Shown: positions 48,571 to 58,137 of the stretch, one piece after another
Layout: every line of letters begins with the position of its first letter
Numbering within the stretch: position 1 is the first letter of the stretch
DNA from: Actinosynnema pretiosum
GTDB lineage: Bacteria > Actinomycetota > Actinomycetes > Mycobacteriales > Pseudonocardiaceae
Assembly (NCBI RefSeq): GCF_024171695.1
Contig: NZ_JAMTCF010000001.1
Span: forward strand, 115,061 to 179,060
Length of the DNA stretch: 64,000 nucleotides
Direction of reading: 5' to 3'
The notes under the pieces: generated by a model
What the model was told of the DNA's origin: nothing
What the model saw: the letters and a program-made list of their open reading frames with translations, nothing else
The model's database searches: none
Made by a program: the position numbers and the translations under genes

Positions 48571-51500
48571 TCAGAACGCGCAGGCAACTCGCCGAGCGGT
48601 TTGCTTCGCGACGCAGAAAGCAGCCTTGACGACCCCTGGGTCGACGACCGTGCTGACGACGTTGACAGCCGCCATCTGCTTTTGGGTGTAGGTGTTCTTG
48701 TTCACCGGGCGGTTCGCCTTCTGCAGCGCCTTGGGCGTGTTGGAGACTCCAGCGCGAAGCCCTGTCCCACCGACCTTGGTGGCGAGCCCCACGGGAACCG
48801 TGAACAAGCCGAACGTGCCCACTGTGAGCACCAGGTCGGCCGCGTTCGCCTTGAGCGACTTGCGGAAGCCCTGTTCAGCGATGCGCTGCAGGGCATTGAC
48901 CGCGTAAGCTCCTGCAGTGAAAATACCGCAGGCCAGCAGGCCCGTGAGCATGCAGCCCACGGCGGCGCCAGCACTGGCGATCGTGCCTCGGTTCTTTATG
49001 ACGAAGCTGCCCACCTTCCCCCAGTCCGGCCAGTTGCCGTCGAGGTCGAGCTGGTTGATCGGGTCGCCGTTGGCGTAGTCGTAGTCGTTGGCGCTACCGC
49101 CGTCCACCGGGTCGACCGACAGGAACCGCCCCAGCAGCGGGCTGTACGGCCGCGCGCCCATCTGGACCAGCGACAGCGCCCCCGCGTGCTCGTACGGCCG
49201 CTGGTGCTGGCCGAGCCACCCGTAGTCGGCGCCGCCCGGCAGGTTGTCCGGGACGGCGTCGGGGTCGGGCGTGCCGTTGGGCTTGAGCGGTTCGCCGAAC
49301 GGGCTGTAGAAGCGCAGATCTCCGACCTGCTCGCCCTTCGCGTCGGTGGTGAGCACCAGGTCGCCGCGCACGCTCGGGTGGTCGTAGGTGGTGCCGTCAC
49401 CGCGCAGGGTGAGCAGCGCGCCACCGGGCAGCGACACGGTCCTGGACACGACCTGGCCTGCCGCGTCCAGGATCACGTCCGCGGTGTCCCCGTCCGCGGT
49501 GTGGCCGTAGCTGTTGCCCCTGCTCTTGCTATCGACGACCTCGACGCGCTCCACGATGCGGCCCTGCGCGTCACGCCGGTAGGTCACCTCGGCGGGATCC
49601 GCGCCCTCCGAGCGGGCCGAGGTGTTGCGGCCCTCGGAGTCCCACTCCAGGTGGGTGGTCGAGCCGCCCGAGGTGAAGCGGGTGGTGTTGCCGCTCTCGT
49701 CGTAGCGGATGTCCGTCACCTGGGTGTCCCCCACCACGGCGACGAGCCGGTCCGCGCTGTCGTAGCAGTAGCCGGTCTCGGTGGTGCCGGACGCGGCGCG
49801 GTCCACCAAGCGGACCCGGTTGGTGTTGCGACCGGCGTTGCCGACCGTCCCCTCGGGACACCCCTGGGGAGCGGGTGAGGTGAAGTCGTAGCTGTAGTGG
49901 TGGCCTGGGACGTAGGCCTCCACGAGCCTGCCCGCCGCGTCGTACGAGTAGTTCGGACCGTCGGGACGGGCGTCCACGCCGCCCAGCGACTCGTCCACGA
50001 CCATGCCGGACTTCGACCTGGTCACCGAGGAGACCACGTCGCGGCCGTCCGAGGTGCGCCACGCCAGCGACGTGACCCGCCCGGACGCGTCCTGTCCGAG
50101 TGAGCGGAGCGCGGAACCGTTGCCGTAGGTGACACCGGACAGCTCACCGGCGCTGTCGTAGGTGGCGGTGGCCACCAGCTCTCCGCCGACGCGGAGAGTG
50201 AGCACACGACCTGCGTCGTCGTAGGTCGTCTCGGTCGCGGGCAGGACACCGGCCTGGCCAGGCGCCTTCGTGGTCTCTCGGACCACCCGGCCGCCGAGGT
50301 CCAGCTCCGGGGTGGTGGTCAGGCCGTGGACGTCGGTGTAGGAGGCGATCCGGCCCAGCAGGTCGACCCTGGTGGTGATGGTCCCCGAGGAGTCGGACAC
50401 CGAGGTCGCCAGCGGGTCGCCGCCGACTGCGTAGTCGTAGGACACCACGCGGGCGGGCGTGGAGCCGCTCGCCGGGTGCGCGATCTTCGTCATCCGCCCC
50501 CGGCTGTCGTACGCGGTGCAGGTCCAGCCACCGGGCGCGGCCTCGGCGACCACCCGGCCCCGCAGGTCGTAGACCCGCTCGTCGACCCGACCGGAGACGC
50601 CACCAGAGGTCTTGCTCAACCCGGACTGGACGACCGGTGCGGCCCCTGGCTGGCAGGGGTTGGCTCGGGCCTCGGTGTTGCCGTAGTAGGTGTGGGCGAT
50701 CTGCGCGCCGCTGGGGAGCTGTCGTGAGGACCTGCGCCGCAAGCCCTCACCGGGCTTCTCGTACCCGGTGCCGTTGACCAGGTTCAGGCCTGCTGGGTCG
50801 AGCGCCGTCGAGGTGACCAGGCCGTAGGCCGGGTCGTGGCCGTCTCCGGTGTAGGAGGTGGTGGTCCTGCGGTCAGGCCTGCTGTCCGAGTCGGAGACGG
50901 TGGACGAGGTGGTCAGACCGTAGTCGGGGGTGAGCACGTCGGCGGGCACGGCGGTCGCCGCCTCCCCGTCGCGCTTCCACAGCACGGAGGCCGCGCCGGT
51001 GTCCCTGGTCAAGTTGCCGGTGAGGGCGCGCTGCGAGTACTCGACACGCACCCGGTGGCTGCCCTGGGACAGAGTGCTCTTCACCTTGGGCGTGTTGACC
51101 GCACCCGCCGCCGCGCTGTGCCCGGAGACCTCCTTCTCGGTGAGCGGCCGGTCGTACACGGCCACCTCGTCGAGCACGGCGTCCGTGGTGGTGCCGCCGG
51201 GACGGTTGCCGATGGTCAGCGGGATCGCGTTGGTCTTGGCCTTGACCTCGAACTTCTTGTCACCGGACTTCTTGCCGTTGAGGTAGAAGGTGACCTTGTT
51301 GTCGGCGTCGCGGGTCACGACGAGGTGGTTCCACTGGTTCAGCGACACCGATCCCTCGGACAGCGCCCGCTGCAGGCCGCCCGTCTCGCCGATCTGCCGG
51401 AACTCCAGCTTGCCCTCGGGGGTGAGGGTGAACTCGTACGGCATGGCGTTGTTGTCGCCGCCGTTCCAGCGGCTGATGATGTCGTGCCAGCCACCCTTGG

Positions 51501-52758
51501 CGTCGTTCGGGCGCGGCTTGACCCAAGCCTCCAGGGTGAGCGGGCCCGCCAGGTCGAACGGTTCGGGCGCGACCTGCGCCTGGCCGCCGCGGAAGTCCAC
51601 CGCCGCGCTCTGGTCGTCCGGGAGCGCGCCGGTCTGCCACTGCTTGACGGTGCCCGCGTAGGCGCCGTCGCGGCCGTGGCCGGAGGAGTCCTTCAGGACG
51701 GTGGTGTTCTCGCCGAGCCGCCAGTAGCCGACCGGCGCGGACTGCAGGACCGACGACGAGTAGGTGCGGTCGAGCACCAGGTTGTCGTCGACGTAGACGC
51801 GCACGCCGTCGGACGGGTCGTCCTCGGCGGTGGAGAACTCGTAGGAGCCTGCCGTGCCGACCTGGAGCGCACCGGTGAGGCGGGCGGACAGGGCCGAGGT
51901 GAAGTCGACCTTGTCGACGGGCTTGCTCGCCCGCCAGTCCACGTTGACCGGCGAGGTGGAGTAGGCCGCGGCCTCACCGGAGAACGACGGGTTGGTCCAC
52001 CAGGTGGCACCCAGGCCGGTGAAGCCCTCGTCGTAGCCGGTCCTGGTGGTCGGAATCTTGTCGCAGCCCTCGGGAGCAGGGGCCAGCGGCCTGCGGTCGC
52101 CGCCGAAGCAGCGGGCGGGCGCGGGGCCGTAGCTCTCGATCGGGTTGCCCTTGGAGTCGTGGACCGTGGTGGACTTGCGGCCCGCCGGGTCGGTGACGGA
52201 CAACTGCTTGTCGTCCTCGGCCCACTCGTAGGACTTGGTGCGGCCGGTTCCGTCGGTGTCGGTCAGCGTGCGGCCACCGAGGTCGCGGGTGACCTTCCGG
52301 GAGAAGCCGGGTCCGGTCGCCATGCCGACGATATCGACCTCGGTCCAGTCCTGGCCGTAGGTGTAGGTGTGCTGGGCGCGCCGCGTCGGGTTCTGCTCGA
52401 AGCCGCTGGGCTCCGGGAAGGAGAGCTCGGCGACCCGCTTGGTGGGCAGGCCGTCGTAGTGGACGCGGTGGTTCGGGCCGAACGTGTTGCGCTTGGCGCC
52501 GTCGACGACGATCCAGTCGATGGCCAGCGGGGTGCGCATCTGGTCGATCAGGTGGTGCTCGTTGAACCCGAAGTCGTGGTTCTCGTCTCCGGGGTTCTGG
52601 AAGCGGCCCAGCTTTCCGTTGAGGTAGAACAGGTTGGTGGTCGCGCCGTCCGGGAGCTTGACCGCGCACAGGTAGCCCGGCGGGGTCGGGTGGTAGTTGC
52701 CCACGGGCGCGCACGCCTGGTCACCGGCGTAGTGCAGGGTGATCGCCCGGTTCGACAC
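48571..52758 (-). CDS. Rhs/YD-repeat protein, C-terminal part after an in-frame amber codon
   Basis: 1395 residues if translated from the GTG at 52758. The same frame is open back to the TAG at 52873, so this is the 3' part of one long gene. Order of parts: Rhs-type repeats (about 60-230), PA14-like domain (about 243-343), LamG/concanavalin-like domain (VGYWRLGENTTVLKDSSGHGRD, LTLEAWVKPRPND), many YD repeats (about 560-1200), and the core signature LGRFLSVDPVDGGSANDYDYANGDPINQLDLDG near 1210. The last ~155 residues are the variable toxin tip: a hydrophobic stretch (SAGAAVGCMLTGLLACGIF) and a Cys-containing end. I do not recognise the toxin class. The protein would act outside the cell or against neighbours. 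Confidence 0.85.
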   Translation of the reverse strand: MSNRAITLHYAGDQACAPVGNYHPTPPGYLCAVKLPDGATTNLFYLNGKLGRFQNPGDENHDFGFNEHHLIDQMRTPLAIDWIVVDGAKRNTFGPNHRVHYDGLPTKRVAELSFPEPSGFEQNPTRRAQHTYTYGQDWTEVDIVGMATGPGFSRKVTRDLGGRTLTDTDGTGRTKSYEWAEDDKQLSVTDPAGRKSTTVHDSKGNPIESYGPAPARCFGGDRRPLAPAPEGCDKIPTTRTGYDEGFTGLGATWWTNPSFSGEAAAYSTSPVNVDWRASKPVDKVDFTSALSARLTGALQVGTAGSYEFSTAEDDPSDGVRVYVDDNLVLDRTYSSSVLQSAPVGYWRLGENTTVLKDSSGHGRDGAYAGTVKQWQTGALPDDQSAAVDFRGGQAQVAPEPFDLAGPLTLEAWVKPRPNDAKGGWHDIISRWNGGDNNAMPYEFTLTPEGKLEFRQIGETGGLQRALSEGSVSLNQWNHLVVTRDADNKVTFYLNGKKSGDKKFEVKAKTNAIPLTIGNRPGGTTTDAVLDEVAVYDRPLTEKEVSGHSAAAGAVNTPKVKSTLSQGSHRVRVEYSQRALTGNLTRDTGAASVLWKRDGEAATAVPADVLTPDYGLTTSSTVSDSDSRPDRRTTTSYTGDGHDPAYGLVTSTALDPAGLNLVNGTGYEKPGEGLRRRSSRQLPSGAQIAHTYYGNTEARANPCQPGAAPVVQSGLSKTSGGVSGRVDERVYDLRGRVVAEAAPGGWTCTAYDSRGRMTKIAHPASGSTPARVVSYDYAVGGDPLATSVSDSSGTITTRVDLLGRIASYTDVHGLTTTPELDLGGRVVRETTKAPGQAGVLPATETTYDDAGRVLTLRVGGELVATATYDSAGELSGVTYGNGSALRSLGQDASGRVTSLAWRTSDGRDVVSSVTRSKSGMVVDESLGGVDARPDGPNYSYDAAGRLVEAYVPGHHYSYDFTSPAPQGCPEGTVGNAGRNTNRVRLVDRAASGTTETGYCYDSADRLVAVVGDTQVTDIRYDESGNTTRFTSGGSTTHLEWDSEGRNTSARSEGADPAEVTYRRDAQGRIVERVEVVDSKSRGNSYGHTADGDTADVILDAAGQVVSRTVSLPGGALLTLRGDGTTYDHPSVRGDLVLTTDAKGEQVGDLRFYSPFGEPLKPNGTPDPDAVPDNLPGGADYGWLGQHQRPYEHAGALSLVQMGARPYSPLLGRFLSVDPVDGGSANDYDYANGDPINQLDLDGNWPDWGKVGSFVIKNRGTIASAGAAVGCMLTGLLACGIFTAGAYAVNALQRIAEQGFRKSLKANAADLVLTVGTFGLFTVPVGLATKVGGTGLRAGVSNTPKALQKANRPVNKNTYTQKQMAAVNVVSTVVDPGVVKAAFCVAKQTARRVACAF

Positions 52759-52872
52759 CGGGTCGGTGATCCTGGTCAGCCTGGGGATCGGGCTGATCAG
52801 GTCGGACTGGGTCCACTCCAGGCGCGCCGCCGCGGGCTTGCGGGCGTCGGCGGGCGAGGTGACCGCCTCCAG

Positions 52873-55800
52873 CTAACCGGAAGCGCCGAACACGTGGGTG
52901 GCGCCGTCGGTGTCGATCAGCGTCAGCTTGCCGTCGGCGTCGCGGGAGAGCGTGCCGTACTCGCCCGCGGGCGGGCGGTAGCCCCCGTCGGAGGTCTTGG
53001 TGTACGTGTGCGTCGCCCCGCTGTTGTCCAGGACGGTGACGCCGGACTCGGTCGGGGTCGCCTTGGTGTAGCCGGCGCCCAGCGCCGCGACGTCGGCGGA
53101 CAGCACCCAGCCGGGCGGCAGCGCGGACGCGGTCGGGGTGAACCAGGAAGCGGGCACCGGGATGGCGGCGGCGTCGCCTTGGCGCGCCCAGAGCGCGATG
53201 TCGGCCGGGCCGGAGAACTCCCGGTACTCGATCCGGATCGGGTAGGTGACGCCCGCGGTGAACTGCTTGGTCACGGCGCCGTCGAACTTGGCCGGGCCAC
53301 CGCAGGTGCAGTTGTTGGTCCACTGGTCGAAGACCTTGTCGTCCCCGATCCACACCCGCAGGCCGTCGTCGTACTGGCCCCCGAAGCTGTAGGAGCCGGT
53401 CTCGGGCACCTTGACGAAGCCCTGCCAGCGGACCCGGAACCCGTCCTTGCCCACCACCGGTTCGTAGGGGGACTGGTCCCCCCAGTTGAACGACACCTGC
53501 GCGTCGGTGCGCACCAGGACCGGTTCCTCGCCGTCCGTGATGCCCTCCAGCGAGTCGCCGGTGAAGTACGAGCCGACCAGGCCGGACTCCTCGACCAGCA
53601 ACGAGTTGTAGGCCAGGTTCAGCCCGACCTCGCCGCCGACGGTGTTCATCTTCGGCGTCCCCAGGCTGGTGGTGAGGTTGCCGTTGGCGAGGTTGACGCT
53701 CAGCGGACCCGCGCTGTCGGTGGCCACGACGGGCTGGGCGCCCAGCCGGAGGTCGACGCGCAACTGGCGGACGGGCGCGTGCTGGGACTGCGAGTCCTGG
53801 TCGCGGTCGCGGCTGCGCACGGTCCAGGTGTAGCCGACACCGTCCTTGAGGACGCCGTTCGGCACGGTCCACTCGGGCTTGTCGAGCCAGCCGGACCTGG
53901 CGACGAGGCCGGTGCGGCCGTCCTTGCCGGTGGCGATGGAGAACTCGTACTGCGCAACGTCGCCGGCGTCAGGGTCGGTGACCGCGCCCGAGGTGAGCAC
54001 GGGCTGCTTGGTGGAGACCACGGCGCGGTCGACCGGCTTGTCCGGGGCGGGGACCGGCGGGGTCTGGTTGACCGGGGTGAAGTTCCACACCGGTGAGTAG
54101 GACCAGGAGCCGGACGGCATGTAGTCGTCGCGCACGCGGGCCTGCCAGAAGTACTTCTGGTTCCAGCGCAGCGATTCCTTCGGCGGCTGCCAGCGGGCCT
54201 CGGACTGGCCGGGCTGGATCTCCGACTGACCGGACGCGAAGTAGGTGTCCATGACGTTCGACTCGGTGGAGACGAAGTACTGGACGATCCGCTTGTCGTT
54301 GTTGGCGTCGTTGCTGCTGACGCGCAGCGGCACCTCACGGCTGTGCGTGGTGCAGTCGGAGCAGCCGAGGTTGACGGGCTGGGTGGGCTGGTCGTTGTAG
54401 CTGATGATCATGACCGAGGCGCCCTTGGAGCCCGCTTCGGCGGCCGCCATCTTCTTCCAGCCGTCCTGGCCGTCGGTGGTGTCGATCATGAATCCGTGGT
54501 ACTTGCCCTTGCCCGAGGCCCAGTCCGCGACCCAACCGGTCACGTCGATCTCGGTGGGCTTGCCGCCGACACCGGTGGAGTTCGCCTGGTAGGAGCCGAG
54601 GCAGGGCTGGTTGTTCCAGGTGATCGACGTGCGGCCCCAGTCGCACGCCACGTCGCGGAGCCGGACGTTGGTCGGCCTGGACAGGTTGGAGTAGACCCAG
54701 TAGCCGGCCCAGGTGGCGCTGATGATCTGCTTGCCCCACACGTGCGGCAGGAAGTCGTAGAAAGCGTAGGTGCGGTTGTTGCCCGCGCCCGGCCAGTAGC
54801 CGACCTTGTTGATGTAGCCCAGGTCGGCTTCCCAGTCGACGTCGTAGTTGTTGTCGCGCCACAGGTCGTGGTCGGTGACGTAGGCGTCGAAGGCCGCGAG
54901 CAGGGTGTGCAGGCCGGGATCGACCTTGATCGGGAACTTGCGGTCGCTCGCGTTGACCCACGCGTGGTCAGCCGAGAGGACGACCTTCCAGCGGTCGCCG
55001 TCGCGCTCCAGGCGCTGGGTCGCCGGGCCGGTGCGCCACTCGCCGGAACGCTCGTCGCGGACGTCGTCCCACATCTTCGGGGCGGCCACGGCGAACTTCG
55101 CGGCGCCGTCGGCGTCCTTGACCAGGATCGCGCCGTCGCTCTGCTGCTCGGGGGTGTGGCCTGCCGGGACGTTCAGGGTGAAGCGCCACTCGGTCTCCTC
55201 GACGGCGCGGTTCAGCACGAACACGTGCTTGGCGCCGGAGGACATGGAGTGCAGTTCGAGGTCGACGCCGGGCTGCACGTCGCGGTAGGTGGCGATCTGG
55301 CCGTTCAACTCGGCGACCCGGTCGGCCAGGCCCTCGAACACCAGGGATGCCTGCGCGTTGCTGTCGTAGGCGGCCACTGCGATCGCGGCGTCGCCGTCGG
55401 TGCGCGCGGGCAGGCTCACCTGGGCGGGGGCCTGCTTGGGCTTGACCTCGCCGTTCTCGTTCTCCAGCGTGAGGTCGACGGGCACGAGGTCGCCGTCCCC
55501 GTCCTCGGGGACGTTGACGACGTCCTGGAAGAGCTTGGCGGCCTTGCTGCCATCGGGGTTGACGTAGATGTCGGCGGTGGGCTTGCGCTCCACCAGCTTC
55601 GACTCGCCCTCGACGTAACCGGTGAGCTCACGGTCGTCGGTGCGAGCGGGGGCGTCGGGGTCGTTGAGCTTGAGCGGCGCAGCCCCTGGTTGGGCGTGCT
55701 CACCACCGGGCCACTCGGGGGCTACGGCGTCACCGGGGTGGCTGGGCAGTGGCGCGAGGTCCTCGGACCTGATGGGCTGCGCGGGAGGGGCAACCGGGAC

Positions 55801-55941
55801 CTGCTGGGCGTTGGCCACGGGCTGGCTCAGGCTGACGCCGAGCACGATCGCGGTGGCCAGCGCGATGGATCTGCGGAGGACGGGGTGTGACCGGGGTGGT
55901 GTTGTTCTGCGACGCAAGACGCTTCCCCTTGCCAGGAGCAC
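52873..55941 (-). CDS. secreted Rhs protein, N-terminal part ending at an amber codon
   Basis: 1022 residues from a GTG at 55941; a TTG at 55917 with GGGGAAG upstream is the better-supported alternative. Signal peptide to about residue 45 (RRSIALATAIVLGVSLSQPVANAQ). Then a beta-rich domain, a DNRLRE-like domain (about 345-515, YAFYDFLPHVWGKQIISATW, WNNQPCLGSY), fibronectin-like linkers, and a PA14 domain (about 790-915, VGSYFTGDSLEG, GGQYDDGLRVWIGDD). It stops at TAG (52873-52875) after THVFGASG; the frame continues at once with LEAVTSPADARKPAAARLEW, normal Rhs sequence. Related repeats have Gln here, so CAG to TAG is likely. Confidence 0.85.
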   Translation of the reverse strand: MLLARGSVLRRRTTPPRSHPVLRRSIALATAIVLGVSLSQPVANAQQVPVAPPAQPIRSEDLAPLPSHPGDAVAPEWPGGEHAQPGAAPLKLNDPDAPARTDDRELTGYVEGESKLVERKPTADIYVNPDGSKAAKLFQDVVNVPEDGDGDLVPVDLTLENENGEVKPKQAPAQVSLPARTDGDAAIAVAAYDSNAQASLVFEGLADRVAELNGQIATYRDVQPGVDLELHSMSSGAKHVFVLNRAVEETEWRFTLNVPAGHTPEQQSDGAILVKDADGAAKFAVAAPKMWDDVRDERSGEWRTGPATQRLERDGDRWKVVLSADHAWVNASDRKFPIKVDPGLHTLLAAFDAYVTDHDLWRDNNYDVDWEADLGYINKVGYWPGAGNNRTYAFYDFLPHVWGKQIISATWAGYWVYSNLSRPTNVRLRDVACDWGRTSITWNNQPCLGSYQANSTGVGGKPTEIDVTGWVADWASGKGKYHGFMIDTTDGQDGWKKMAAAEAGSKGASVMIISYNDQPTQPVNLGCSDCTTHSREVPLRVSSNDANNDKRIVQYFVSTESNVMDTYFASGQSEIQPGQSEARWQPPKESLRWNQKYFWQARVRDDYMPSGSWSYSPVWNFTPVNQTPPVPAPDKPVDRAVVSTKQPVLTSGAVTDPDAGDVAQYEFSIATGKDGRTGLVARSGWLDKPEWTVPNGVLKDGVGYTWTVRSRDRDQDSQSQHAPVRQLRVDLRLGAQPVVATDSAGPLSVNLANGNLTTSLGTPKMNTVGGEVGLNLAYNSLLVEESGLVGSYFTGDSLEGITDGEEPVLVRTDAQVSFNWGDQSPYEPVVGKDGFRVRWQGFVKVPETGSYSFGGQYDDGLRVWIGDDKVFDQWTNNCTCGGPAKFDGAVTKQFTAGVTYPIRIEYREFSGPADIALWARQGDAAAIPVPASWFTPTASALPPGWVLSADVAALGAGYTKATPTESGVTVLDNSGATHTYTKTSDGGYRPPAGEYGTLSRDADGKLTLIDTDGATHVFGASG

Positions 55942-56088
55942 TGGCGAACCCTTGTGAGGCTCGCGTGAAGTCGATCAAAGCTGGCACAGCTTGCTTGCGC
56001 TGTGCAGCCAGGTCAACACGCTGAGCTCACAAGTGATCAGGCACACGGAAACGTGCCGGAAGGGGACGAGAAGAGCGATTCAGATCAC

Positions 56089-56141
56089 CCTCGGCGGGCG
56101 CGGCGACGGCCGGACGGCCTACGTCGACGCGCCCGCCGAGG
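56089..56141 (-). terminator. hairpin after the small membrane protein gene
   Basis: CCTCGGCGGGCGCG (56089-56102) pairs perfectly with CGCGCCCGCCGAGG (56128-56141). It starts three bases after the stop at 56145 on the minus strand. The rest of 55942-56088 is the leader and promoter region of the Rhs gene, with no other gene visible. Confidence 0.6.
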
Positions 56142-56144
56142 ACG

Positions 56145-56306
56145 CTAGAAGATGATGAGCAGGAGCACCAGGATCGCCACCACGGCGCCGATGGCGACCG
56201 GGATCAGCGGCAGGCTGCCCGCGCGGCGGCGGTGGTGCGGGTGGACCGTGGTGGTGCGGAACCAGCTGCCGGGGACGTGCCTGCGGTGCTGACGGACCCA
56301 GGGCAT
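56145..56306 (-). CDS. small single-helix membrane protein
   Basis: 53 residues from the ATG at 56306 with GGAGGG upstream. The basic, His/Arg-rich N-terminus (MPWVRQHRRHVPGSWFRTTT, then HPHHRRRAG) is followed by one strong C-terminal helix (LIPVAIGAVVAILVLLLIIF). The tail ends in the membrane, so the rest faces the cytoplasm. It is the kind of small actinobacterial membrane protein found in many genomes without a function. It has its own terminator. Confidence 0.65.
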   Translation of the reverse strand: MPWVRQHRRHVPGSWFRTTTVHPHHRRRAGSLPLIPVAIGAVVAILVLLLIIF

Positions 56307-56462
56307 GACGCCCTCCTCCCGATGTGGTGGCTTTGTGTCACGGACCAGATACCCGGACGTGGACAATTGCACACCTCATCGGGTGAAAAACTGCTTCGGA
56401 AATAGCTCGTGAAAATGACCGGCAATGGGTTTGACCGTGCGGTGGGCGAAGGAACCGCGGGC

Positions 56463-57230
56463 TCAGCCCACCCCGATCAGCACCTCCGGCCTCGCCGTCG
56501 GGTCGAGCCACGACAGCAGGTGGTTCACCACCGGGGCGTCCGCGCTGACGCAGCCCGCCGTGGGACCTCCGGTCCACACGTGCAGGAAGAACGCCGAACC
56601 CCGTCCCGGCACGGCCGGGGAGCGGTTGTAGTCGATCACGATCGCGCGGGTGTACGCCTCGCCCGCGTGGGACAGGCGTTCGCTCTTCGACTCGTCGAAG
56701 GGGCACGTGCCCGGCGCGCAGCGCTGATGGGTGTTGTACAGCGGGGAGTCCTGGTCCGAGACCCACCAGTCGTCGCCGTCGACCCTGCGGTACGGCAGCC
56801 TGCCCTCGGGCAGCGGCGGGAGGGTGCCGAAGGACTCGGTCAGCCGGTGCGCGCCCGCCGGGGTCCGGGCGGTCCACTCGTTCGCCTCGCCGACGCCCGC
56901 CGCGCCGACGAACACGGGCGCGGGGCCCAGTTCCAGCCGCCAGCCCGCGCCGCCGTCCCTGCGCCAGCCGGTGAGGGTCCCGGTCGTGGCGTCGGGGCGC
57001 TCGACCACCACCGCCACGACCTGGTCCGCTCCCCCGCCGTACGGCAGCGGCAGGGCCGCCGCCATCGCCACCTGAGCCGTCGCGGGCGTCATGCCTGCCA
57101 CCAGCACCCCCAGCACGCCGAGAACCACCACCGGACCACGTCGGCCCAGCCTGGCACGGGGAGGCCTCACTTCCCGCGCACGCGCGTGGAAGGCGGTGAG
57201 GCGTTCACACGAACGTCCGATCCAGCCCAC
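56463..57230 (-). CDS. L,D-transpeptidase-like (YkuD-type) secreted protein
   Basis: 255 residues from a GTG at 57230 (GGGGG upstream). A Tat- or Sec-like signal precedes GPVVVLGVLGVLVAGMTPATAQ. The mature part has the YkuD-like end: RAIVIDYN, FFLHVWTGGPTAGCVSADAPVVNHLL, with catalytic Cys in the TAGCVS motif and the upstream His in FLHVW. This matches the class described in Pfam as L,D-transpeptidase catalytic domain in which the substrate may be peptidoglycan. It may cross-link or trim the cell wall. The gene is alone between a small membrane protein and a GAF gene. Confidence 0.78.
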   Translation of the reverse strand: MGWIGRSCERLTAFHARAREVRPPRARLGRRGPVVVLGVLGVLVAGMTPATAQVAMAAALPLPYGGGADQVVAVVVERPDATTGTLTGWRRDGGAGWRLELGPAPVFVGAAGVGEANEWTARTPAGAHRLTESFGTLPPLPEGRLPYRRVDGDDWWVSDQDSPLYNTHQRCAPGTCPFDESKSERLSHAGEAYTRAIVIDYNRSPAVPGRGSAFFLHVWTGGPTAGCVSADAPVVNHLLSWLDPTARPEVLIGVG

Positions 57231-57331
57231 GGGGACCCCCTGGCTCGTCGCGCCCGTCGACGGGCGGCCCCGGCGAGCACGTTCGCCGGGTGCGCACCTC
57301 GCCTACCCGGTGGTCACCCGTCCGACGCAAA

Positions 57332-57361
57332 ACGGCCCCGTTCCGGTGAACGGGGCCGTTC
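57332..57361 (-). terminator. intrinsic terminator after the GAF gene
   Basis: AACGGCCCCGTTC (57332-57344) pairs perfectly with GAACGGGGCCGTT (57349-57361), loop CGGT. On the minus strand it ends in a short T run (TTTT), 33 bases after the GAF gene stop. Confidence 0.78.
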
Positions 57362-57394
57362 CGACGTCGGCGGGACCTGGGCGGAGGCCTCGGG

Positions 57395-57904
57395 TCAGTC
57401 CTCCTTCGAGGCCCGGTAGTCCTGCATCACCCGCATGATCTCCTTCGCCGACTCGCGCAGGTGCGCCAGCTCGGCCGCGTCGAACTCGCGCCGCTTGGTG
57501 TCCACGACGCAGTGCGCGCCGATGACCTGCCCGTTCGGGGCCACCAGCGGCACGCCCGCGTAGCTGCGCGCGCCGATGACGGTCACCGCCGGGTTGTCCT
57601 CCCACGACGGGTCGACCGTCGCGTCGGTGACCGTGTAGTCGCAGCCGGTCAGCACGACGCGCGAGCAGAAGCTCCACTCGGCGGGCACCCCGGCCTCGAT
57701 CATGCCGGTGGCGGTGCCGTGCGAGGCGATGGCGTGCGTGGTGGTGTCCATGACGAAGGTGGCCAGGCCGATCTTCATGCCGAGCTTGTCGGCGGCCCGC
57801 TTCACCAGCGCGTCCAGCTTCCCGCGCAGCGCGGGGTTGGTGGTGTCGTACCGGGTGGCTTCGGTCAGCCGTTCGAGGTTCACGAGGGGGACGAGCAGGG
57901 TCAT
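57395..57904 (-). CDS. GAF-domain protein
   Basis: 169 residues from the ATG at 57904 (the open frame upstream is not conserved-looking). The whole protein is one GAF domain: [91 protein letters not shown]. Three Cys (FCSR, GCDY, AHCV) could bind a cofactor such as an Fe-S cluster, haem or bilin. It is divergent from a GAF-GAF-MCP sensor with 233 bp between, which suggests that both belong to one signalling unit. Confidence 0.82.
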   Translation of the reverse strand: MTLLVPLVNLERLTEATRYDTTNPALRGKLDALVKRAADKLGMKIGLATFVMDTTTHAIASHGTATGMIEAGVPAEWSFCSRVVLTGCDYTVTDATVDPSWEDNPAVTVIGARSYAGVPLVAPNGQVIGAHCVVDTKRREFDAAELAHLRESAKEIMRVMQDYRASKED

Positions 57905-58137
57905 GTGGACGCTCCTGGCTGAGGTGTGCGGGCCCGGCGGCAGCCCACGTGTGTCGCACCTGCTTTCGACGTCGTCCGGCACGGGTTGAGGGAAAACCCG
58001 CTCACCCGCCCGTGTCACCCGTTCGGGTGGCCGTTAATCCACAGCTGCGGAAAAGGGTTCAGGTGCGTTTCGGTTTCGCCGTTCCCACCGGTACCACCAG
58101 CCGGGGTCCGCCCGGCCCACAGCAACAGGAGTGGGCG

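Noticed and set aside
50836..54096. 1,086-codon plus-strand frame opposite the Rhs gene
   Set aside because: Val/Gly/Arg-rich antisense translation; the Rhs reading is supported by signal peptide, PA14, LamG and YD repeats.
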